A stretch of DNA of 6,768 nucleotides from Ruminococcus flavefaciens (GTDB taxonomy: Bacteria > Bacillota_A > Clostridia > Oscillospirales > Ruminococcaceae): assembly GCA_004556875.1 (NCBI GenBank), contig SFFP01000103.1, positions 1 through 6,768 of the forward strand. The letters are read 5' to 3'. The notes under the pieces are model-generated. The model made no database searches, was not told the DNA's origin, and worked only from the letters and a program-made list of their open reading frames with translations. Of the stretch, positions 1 to 4,446 are shown in pieces; positions within the stretch are counted from its first letter, which is position 1; each line of letters opens with the position of its first letter. Both the position numbers and the translations under genes were made by a program.

Positions 1-2
1 AT

Positions 3-809
3 AATGTAGAACAGGTAAGTTCTAAAAAAACGATCACAGGTCTGGACGATATCCTGCTCAAGACCCCTGCTGTAGCTGTCCACACCTGCTTATCCGCAAC
101 TACACAGATGGCAGAGCTTACAAGAGAGACTATCATCATGGCACTGAAGCTCCTTGTTGATTACAATGGCGAAGCCTGCGATACTGTCATCGAAAACGAG
201 GATATAATCGACGGCTTTGAGGATAAGATAAACAGCTATCTCATAAAGATATCAAAAAGCAGTGTCACCGGCGCAGACAGCCGAAGCGTTTCAAAGATGA
301 TGCACTGTGTTGGCAATTTCGAGCGTATTTCCGACCATGCCGTAAATCTTGTTGAGTCGGCACAGGAAATGCACGAAAAGGGCATCAGTTTCTCTGAGGA
401 GTGTATCAACGAGATAACCGTTATCACAGATGCTATCACAGAGAATGTAAATAAGGCTTTTGACTCATACGAAAATAACGACCTCTCTATCGCACATAAG
501 GTAGAGCCGCTTGAGGAGGTCGTTGATAACCTTAGCACCGAGCTTAAAAACAGACATATCCGCAGACTTCAGAATGACGAATGTACTGTTGAGCTTGGAT
601 ATATCTTCCAGGACGTTCTTACAAATCTTGAGCGTATATCCGACCACTGCTCGAATATTGCAGGCTGTCTTATCGAGACAGACGAAAAGACCAATATCCA
701 CGCTTACCTCCACGATGTCAAGGAGAACGATGAACAGTTCAGAAATGAATACCGTGAGTATGCAGAGGAATACTTCCGCAGATTGGGTTCGGCAGAAATA
801 AGGGCATAA
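3..809 (+). CDS. Na+/phosphate cotransporter family protein, C-terminal PhoU-like domain (5' end outside window)
   Basis: The frame is open from the first bases of the window to the TAA at 807-809, giving 268 visible residues, so the gene starts further left. The first 35 or so residues contain a 'GLDDILLKTPAVAV' stretch, which resembles the linker joining the membrane part of NptA-type Na/Pi cotransporters (Na_Pi_cotrans family) to a cytoplasmic PhoU-like domain. The rest is helical and has two PhoU repeats, each with a signature E-x3-D-H motif: NFERISDHA (nt 315-341) and NLERISDHC (nt 624-650). In PhoU proteins such E/D-x3-D motifs bind metal clusters. No membrane segment is visible, as expected for the C-terminal part only. 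The likely role is sodium-coupled phosphate uptake at the cell membrane, with the PhoU part regulatory. A free-standing PhoU starting at the ATG at 108 is the alternative, but the upstream frame and linker argue against it. Confidence 0.82.
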   Translation, partial: NVEQVSSKKTITGLDDILLKTPAVAVHTCLSATTQMAELTRETIIMALKLLVDYNGEACDTVIENEDIIDGFEDKINSYLIKISKSSVTGADSRSVSKMMHCVGNFERISDHAVNLVESAQEMHEKGISFSEECINEITVITDAITENVNKAFDSYENNDLSIAHKVEPLEEVVDNLSTELKNRHIRRLQNDECTVELGYIFQDVLTNLERISDHCSNIAGCLIETDEKTNIHAYLHDVKENDEQFRNEYREYAEEYFRRLGSAEIRA

Positions 810-815
810 AAAACC

Positions 816-847
816 ACCCCCGAGGCAAATAGAATTGCTTCGGGGGT
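816..847. terminator. Bidirectional Rho-independent terminator between convergent genes
   Basis: The arms 816-828 and 835-847 form a 13-bp stem with one G-U pair and a 6-base loop (829-834); the stem base is ACCCCCG/CGGGGGT. Reading plus, it is followed by a loose T-rich run (848-857) and would end the transporter transcript 6 bases past its stop codon. Reading minus, the six A's at 808-813 become a proper U-run, so the hairpin also ends the rnr-lipoprotein transcript 23 bases past the lipoprotein stop. The minus direction looks the stronger of the two. Confidence 0.9.
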
Positions 848-869
848 ATCTCTTTTATACAGACTAAAA

Positions 870-1649
870 TTAGTATGGGAGAACGAATTCTCCTGCTTTC
901 CAGACACCGTCCTCAATAACTACAGAGAAGTTATCTGTTTCGGTGTATGACTCTTCGCCAAAGTCGCTTCCGTCGTAAAAATTATCGACTGAAAAGACTA
1001 TCTCATCGTCAGATTTGGAAATTATGCTTGTAATCTTTGATGATGAGTAATAGATGTTAGCACCGCGGTTTCCGCCGAGGGCATAGAGCGAGCCGTCCTT
1101 TTCAATATAAAGCTGTTTCAGCTCCTTGCAGGGATAACGTGAACTGAACACCTTATTGTATTCATTTTCAAGGTCGCTGAATGACTTGATATTGCTGTCT
1201 GTTATGCGTGAATACTTCCAGCCCATATCGTTTTCGATAGTGTCATTGCTGTCCATAGAATACGGACAGCCGACAGTGAACTTCATCTGAGTGCTGCAGG
1301 CAGACTCAAAAAGTGCCTGTGCTGCTGCAATAAGTGTCTTGTCGTCGGCATCTTTGCTGTCAGCCTCAAAAACTACCGCGCCGTCCTCGTTGTATGAGAA
1401 TGCAACGCCGCCCAGTGGGTCAGGCTGTGTTGTGGGAGCTGTAGTGGTTGTTGCTGTAGAAGCAGCAGATGTAGTGGTTTTTGCAGTTGTAGTAACTGTA
1501 GTATCTGTAACTGTTGTCTCTGTCTGTTCGGCAGCTGCTGATGTTGGTTTCTTTTTAGCCGTGTTAGGCGATTTGCCTGTCTTTTCACCGCATGAAACTG
1601 CCGCTGCAGCAAGTGAAGCAGCCGCAATGAGTGATATTATTTTTTTCAT
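870..1649 (-). CDS. Putative lipoprotein with Thr-rich linker, unknown function
   Basis: This gene encodes 259 residues. The N-terminus is a lipoprotein signal: MKK, a hydrophobic stretch (residues 4-18), then an AVSC lipobox with the candidate lipidated cysteine at residue 20 (codon at 1590-1592). Residues 21-40 are polar and Lys-rich. Residues 41-77 form a Thr/Ala-rich linker. Residues 78-259 look like one folded alpha/beta domain, with the segments 'LYIEKDGSLYALGGNRG' and 'FSVVIEDGVWKAGEF'. The mature protein should sit on the outer face of the cytoplasmic membrane with its domain held away by the linker. The start is well supported: AGGAGG at 1657-1662 lies 7 bases upstream of the ATG. 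That ATG overlaps the rnr stop as ATGA, implying translational coupling to rnr. I do not recognise the C-terminal domain. A faint resemblance to small secreted inhibitor-like or NTF2-like folds is a guess and not an assignment. Confidence 0.87.
   Translation of the reverse strand: MKKIISLIAAASLAAAAVSCGEKTGKSPNTAKKKPTSAAAEQTETTVTDTTVTTTAKTTTSAASTATTTTAPTTQPDPLGGVAFSYNEDGAVVFEADSKDADDKTLIAAAQALFESACSTQMKFTVGCPYSMDSNDTIENDMGWKYSRITDSNIKSFSDLENEYNKVFSSRYPCKELKQLYIEKDGSLYALGGNRGANIYYSSSKITSIISKSDDEIVFSVDNFYDGSDFGEESYTETDNFSVVIEDGVWKAGEFVLPY
1419..1529 (-). repeat. Low-complexity Thr/Ala linker coding repeat in the lipoprotein gene
   Basis: This is a run of ACA/ACT/ACC threonine codons mixed with alanine codons, encoding lipoprotein residues 41-77. 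It resembles the linkers of the cellulase gene in the same window. It creates long spurious open frames on the opposite strand and in shifted frames, and it could vary in length by slippage. Confidence 0.75.
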
Positions 1650-3829
1650 CTTTCTTCCTCCTGTTCATCGTCGTCATCGAGGACGAAATCTATAGTTCCG
1701 TCGCTGACGTTGACAGCGGCACATATGACCTGTACGGTCTGTCCTAAGGTGTAGGAAACGCCGCTGAATTTCTCTGTAAGTGAGACCGGTTCTGAATAGT
1801 CGTACTCACCCTCGGGGAGCGTCCTTATATGGACAAGTCCCTCAACTGTATTCGGAAGCTCGGCATAGAAGCCGAACTCAGTAACACCTGATATTTTAGC
1901 TGTAAAGCTCTCGCCGATATGAGCCTTCATATATTCTGCCTTGTAGCAGTCCTCACACTCGCGCTCGATAGTAACTGCGCGGACTTCTGCGGCGGAAGAA
2001 CGCTCGGAAGCATTTACTGCAAATCCCGAATAGCGCTTGCTGAGCCATTCGTTGTTATAGCCTGCAAGGATATCCGTGATTATACGGTGTATCGCAAGGT
2101 CGGGATAACGGCGTATAGGCGATGTGAAGTGAGCGTAGTCATCAAGTACAAGACCGAAATGACCGAGAGGCTCGGGAGAATATTTCGCCTTAGCCATTGA
2201 GCGGAGGACGAGCATATTTATAGCCTCAAACTTGTCCGTACCTTTTGCACTTTCAAGTATCTTAGCCGCATGAGCAGGCTTGAATTCGTTGAAAGGCGGA
2301 CATTCAAAGCCGTATTTCGGGAGCATTTCGTGGAGAAGCTCTGCTTTTTCTTCAGGCGGAGCTTCGTGTATACGGTAAACGAAAGGCACTTTCTTGTCTT
2401 TTGCGAGTTTAGCGGCGGCTTCATTTGCGGTGAGCATGAATTCCTCGATTATGCGTTCAGCCTTGCCGCGCTGACGCGGCTGTACATCGTAGCATATGCC
2501 GTCCTCACCGATAAGGAGCATACTCTCCGTTGTCTCTATCTCTGGAGCGTGGCGGAGCTTTTTCTTAGCGATGAGCTTGTCCGCAAGCTCGTTCATAAGA
2601 GTGATATTTTTGCGGACTTCTGCATATTTTTCGGCAATTTCGGGAGTTTCCGAGCCGTCGAGTATACGGTTTATCTCAGAGTAAACGCCTTTTACTCTTG
2701 AACGGATTGCGCTCTTGCAGAAGCGGTATGACAGCATATTTCCGTCATTGTCAAGCTCCATGAAGGCGGAAAGCGTGAGCCTGTCCTCATTCGGGTTGAG
2801 GGAGCAGATACCGTTTGAAAGCTCTTTAGGGAGCATAGGGATAACCTTGTCGGCATAGTATATGCTTGTTCCGCGCATGAGCGCTTCCTTGTCGATAGCG
2901 CTGTTTCCCTTGACGTAGTGGGAAACATCGGCGATATGAACGCCGAGAACATAGCCTTTTTTCGTCTTTTCAACTGATACCGCATCGTCAAGGTCTTTTG
3001 ACTCTGCGCCGTCGATAGTGAAAATAGTCATATTGCGGAGGTCTTCGCGGTTATTGAAGGAATACTCCTGAACTCCGCCCTCTGATATTTTTCGCGCTTC
3101 TCTGAGAACTTCCTCAGGGAAAGCTGTGGGAGCGCCGTGCATTACGAGTATAGAAGCGGCTGTAGAAGCGGCATAATCCGAGCTTCCGAATACGAGAGTT
3201 ACTTTTACTTTATGCTCAGCGTGTCTTCTGCCGCGGTAAACTATCTCAGCCAGTACCTTGTCGCCGTTTTCAAAAGGTATGCTCTCATCGCGGACTATAA
3301 TTATGTGATTTCGTGAAGCTGTATCGGGAACGAGATAAGGTCTGCCGTCCTCAAATTCAACTTTGCCTGTGAGCTGAGAGCTTCCGAATTCGAGTATATC
3401 AAGGACCTCTCCCTCAGGCTCGCCCGAACGTGAAGCGATAGGGGAGATAAGCACCCTGTCATTTGGCATAGCGCCAAGCATACATTTTCCAGGGATAAAA
3501 TACTCTACGCCCTCATCTGTCATGGCAAAGCCGAAGGTGCGGCTAAGGCGAGTGACAGTTCCGGGATAGACCTTAACTCTTGAACACAGAGCCACCTTCA
3601 TACCCTTTCTGACCATTATCACGCCCTCGGTACGGAGCTGTGAAAAGGCTTCGGTAAAGTTTTCCCTGCCTGATTTCTTGGTCTTGCATTTAGACTCAAG
3701 CTCATTCAGCGGCATGGATTTTTTGCCGAACGCTTTCAGAAAGGTAACTATTTTATTTTTATAGCACTCCACCGATAAGGCGGAGCTTCCTTTTTTTACG
3801 ATCTGTTTCTTTTTTCTTTTTTCGGACAT
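1646..3829 (-). CDS. rnr: Ribonuclease R (3'-5' exoribonuclease, RNB family)
   Basis: This gene encodes a 727-residue processive 3'-to-5' exoribonuclease that degrades structured RNA and takes part in RNA quality control. The order is a basic N-terminus (SEKRKKKQ), a winged-helix region (about 20-85), two cold-shock-like domains (about 85-235), the RNB catalytic domain (about 255-595) and an S1 domain (about 638-715). The catalytic motif 'DGAESKDLDDA' gives aspartates D273, D279, D281 and D282, matching the family pattern D-x5-D-x-D-D. The substrate-channel motif 'HFTSPIRRYPDL' starts at H567. The length is normal for bacterial RNase R. I chose the ATG at 3829 because AAGGAG (3836-3841) lies 6 bases upstream; the in-frame TTG at 3847 would place that site inside the coding sequence. 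The C-terminus ends in an acidic tail (DDDDEQEEER) rather than the Lys-rich tail of E. coli RNase R. It follows secG, as in many Firmicutes, but smpB is not the next gene. Confidence 0.97.
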   Translation of the reverse strand: MSEKRKKKQIVKKGSSALSVECYKNKIVTFLKAFGKKSMPLNELESKCKTKKSGRENFTEAFSQLRTEGVIMVRKGMKVALCSRVKVYPGTVTRLSRTFGFAMTDEGVEYFIPGKCMLGAMPNDRVLISPIASRSGEPEGEVLDILEFGSSQLTGKVEFEDGRPYLVPDTASRNHIIIVRDESIPFENGDKVLAEIVYRGRRHAEHKVKVTLVFGSSDYAASTAASILVMHGAPTAFPEEVLREARKISEGGVQEYSFNNREDLRNMTIFTIDGAESKDLDDAVSVEKTKKGYVLGVHIADVSHYVKGNSAIDKEALMRGTSIYYADKVIPMLPKELSNGICSLNPNEDRLTLSAFMELDNDGNMLSYRFCKSAIRSRVKGVYSEINRILDGSETPEIAEKYAEVRKNITLMNELADKLIAKKKLRHAPEIETTESMLLIGEDGICYDVQPRQRGKAERIIEEFMLTANEAAAKLAKDKKVPFVYRIHEAPPEEKAELLHEMLPKYGFECPPFNEFKPAHAAKILESAKGTDKFEAINMLVLRSMAKAKYSPEPLGHFGLVLDDYAHFTSPIRRYPDLAIHRIITDILAGYNNEWLSKRYSGFAVNASERSSAAEVRAVTIERECEDCYKAEYMKAHIGESFTAKISGVTEFGFYAELPNTVEGLVHIRTLPEGEYDYSEPVSLTEKFSGVSYTLGQTVQVICAAVNVSDGTIDFVLDDDDEQEEER
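1657..1662 (-). promoter_or_regulatory. Shine-Dalgarno of the lipoprotein gene, embedded in the rnr 3' end
   Basis: AGGAGG on the minus strand lies 7 bases before the lipoprotein ATG. It is also read as part of the Gln-Glu-Glu codons near the rnr C-terminus (GAA CAG GAG GAA GAA AGA TGA). Together with the 4-base ATGA overlap it supports translational coupling and decides the lipoprotein start. Confidence 0.85.
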
Positions 3830-3835
3830 AAAAGT

Positions 3836-3841
3836 CTCCTT
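3836..3841 (-). promoter_or_regulatory. Shine-Dalgarno of rnr, decides the start codon
   Basis: AAGGAG on the minus strand lies 6 bases before the ATG at 3829. It fixes that ATG as the start rather than the upstream in-frame TTG at 3847, which would read through the site as Lys-Glu. Confidence 0.87.
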
Positions 3842-3867
3842 AACCAATATTTGACAAAATACCCCAT

Positions 3868-3903
3868 AAAAAATTTAAGCCCTATGACGCTTAGTCACAG
3901 GGC
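3868..3903 (-). terminator. Terminator or attenuator hairpin between secG and rnr
   Basis: On the minus strand the arms 3903-3894 and 3888-3879 form a 10-bp stem (GCCCTGTGAC with GTCATAGGGC) containing one G-U pair and a 5-base loop. After TTAAA/TTT-rich spacing come six T's (3873-3868). The stem begins 8 bases past the secG stop. The U-run starts about 5 bases after the stem, so termination may be partial, letting some transcripts continue into rnr. I found no convincing promoter between this hairpin and rnr, which favours partial readthrough. Confidence 0.72.
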
Positions 3904-3911
3904 AGTTTTTC

Positions 3912-4169
3912 TTACTTTGTGAAGATCGGAACAATGTTTACTGCAAGCACAACAGCGAAGAGAATGAACACAAGCGCTCTTGTTATCTTAGCAAGGATAG
4001 CTTCTTTTGTTCTGCCCTCGTTCTTACCGTAGAATGAATCAGCACTTGCGCCTGTGAGTGCGGCTGTCATGCTGTCCTGTGACTTCTGCTCCTGTGAAAG
4101 GCAGATGAAAATGATAATAACGCTGAGTACGAGTATTGCAACTCCACCGATGATCTCTAATGTTGACAT
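3912..4169 (-). CDS. secG: Preprotein translocase subunit SecG
   Basis: This gene encodes 85 residues, slightly longer than many Firmicutes SecG proteins. SecG is a small inner-membrane partner of SecY and SecE that aids SecA-driven export. Two membrane segments are visible, at about residues 5-24 and 63-83. They are joined by a cytoplasmic loop with the family pattern 'GASADSFYGKNEGRT' (G-x-x-x-x-x-F-x-GK-x-x-x-R-T). A GGAGG site (4179-4183) lies 9 bases upstream of the ATG, and a strong promoter sits further upstream. Placement before rnr is the classic Firmicutes arrangement. In this genome it would help export the neighbouring dockerin cellulase and the lipoprotein, which both carry Sec-type signal peptides. 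Confidence 0.95.
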   Translation of the reverse strand: MSTLEIIGGVAILVLSVIIIFICLSQEQKSQDSMTAALTGASADSFYGKNEGRTKEAILAKITRALVFILFAVVLAVNIVPIFTK

Positions 4170-4203
4170 AAAAAACTACCTCCGAAAATACAGTTATAGA
4201 TTA

Positions 4204-4217
4204 CGGCTTAAAAGCCG
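4204..4217. repeat. Short inverted repeat in the secG leader
   Basis: CGGCTT-AA-AAGCCG forms a compact 6-bp inverted repeat about 20 bases upstream of the secG Shine-Dalgarno and downstream of the predicted transcription start (around 4233). It has no U-run in the minus direction, so it is not a terminator. It could be a leader stem that stabilises the mRNA, a protein site, or chance. Confidence 0.4.
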
Positions 4218-4239
4218 ATATATTTCAATTAGCTATACT

Positions 4240-4268
4240 ATTATATCACAGACAAAGCTGATTTGCAA
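4240..4268 (-). promoter_or_regulatory. Sigma-A-type promoter for secG (and probably rnr-lipoprotein)
   Basis: On the minus strand, a TTGCAA -35 (4263-4268), a 17-base spacer and a perfect TATAAT -10 (4240-4245) are preceded by a TGTGA context. Transcription should start near 4233, giving a leader of about 64 bases before the secG ATG. The rest of the gap between the cellulase terminator and this promoter (about 4270-4370) is AT-rich, and I see no gene in it. Confidence 0.85.
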
Positions 4269-4368
4269 GGGTTTTTACCGAAAAAGCGAGACAAAAAAAC
4301 GTGTTAAAATTAGTGAAATCATACAACTTTCTGCAAAAAAACAAGAATACAGCGGATCTCGGGGCGCG

Positions 4369-4405
4369 AAAAAGTCCGAAAGCGGTAAATTCCGCCTTCG
4401 GACTT
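4369..4405 (-). terminator. Rho-independent terminator of the GH9 cellulase gene
   Basis: On the minus strand the arms 4405-4392 and 4385-4372 form a 14-bp stem (AAGTCCGAAGGCGG with CCGCTTTCGGACTT) containing one G-U pair and a 6-base loop. A T-run (complement of 4369-4373) follows directly. It lies about 40 bases past the cellulase stop and insulates secG from it, so secG needs its own promoter, which is present. Confidence 0.92.
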
Positions 4406-4446
4406 AATATCATATTCGCTTTGAGACTTTAAGAATTATCTCGGGA

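Noticed and set aside
108..809. Free-standing PhoU regulator starting at the ATG at 108
   Set aside because: The same frame is open to the left edge with no stop, and the upstream residues look like the linker of Na/Pi cotransporters, so this ATG is internal.
1291..1695. 134-residue plus-strand open frame rich in Val/Ala
   Set aside because: It is the antisense shadow of the Thr-rich linker and signal peptide of the lipoprotein; its composition simply mirrors those codons.
2270..2701. 143-residue plus-strand open frame within rnr
   Set aside because: It lies wholly antisense to the conserved RNB catalytic region, which explains the sequence fully; no supporting ribosome binding site was noted.
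3830..3847. Longer rnr starting at the TTG at 3847
   Set aside because: The ribosome binding site AAGGAG would then lie inside the coding region; the ATG at 3829 has ideal spacing.
3851..3856. Perfect TTGACA on the plus strand as a promoter -35
   Set aside because: No -10-like hexamer follows at 16-18 bases, and no plus-strand gene lies downstream.
4054..4407. 117-residue plus-strand open frame
   Set aside because: It is antisense to secG and runs on through AT-rich intergenic DNA and into the cellulase terminator. The product is low-complexity and basic, with no recognisable domain.
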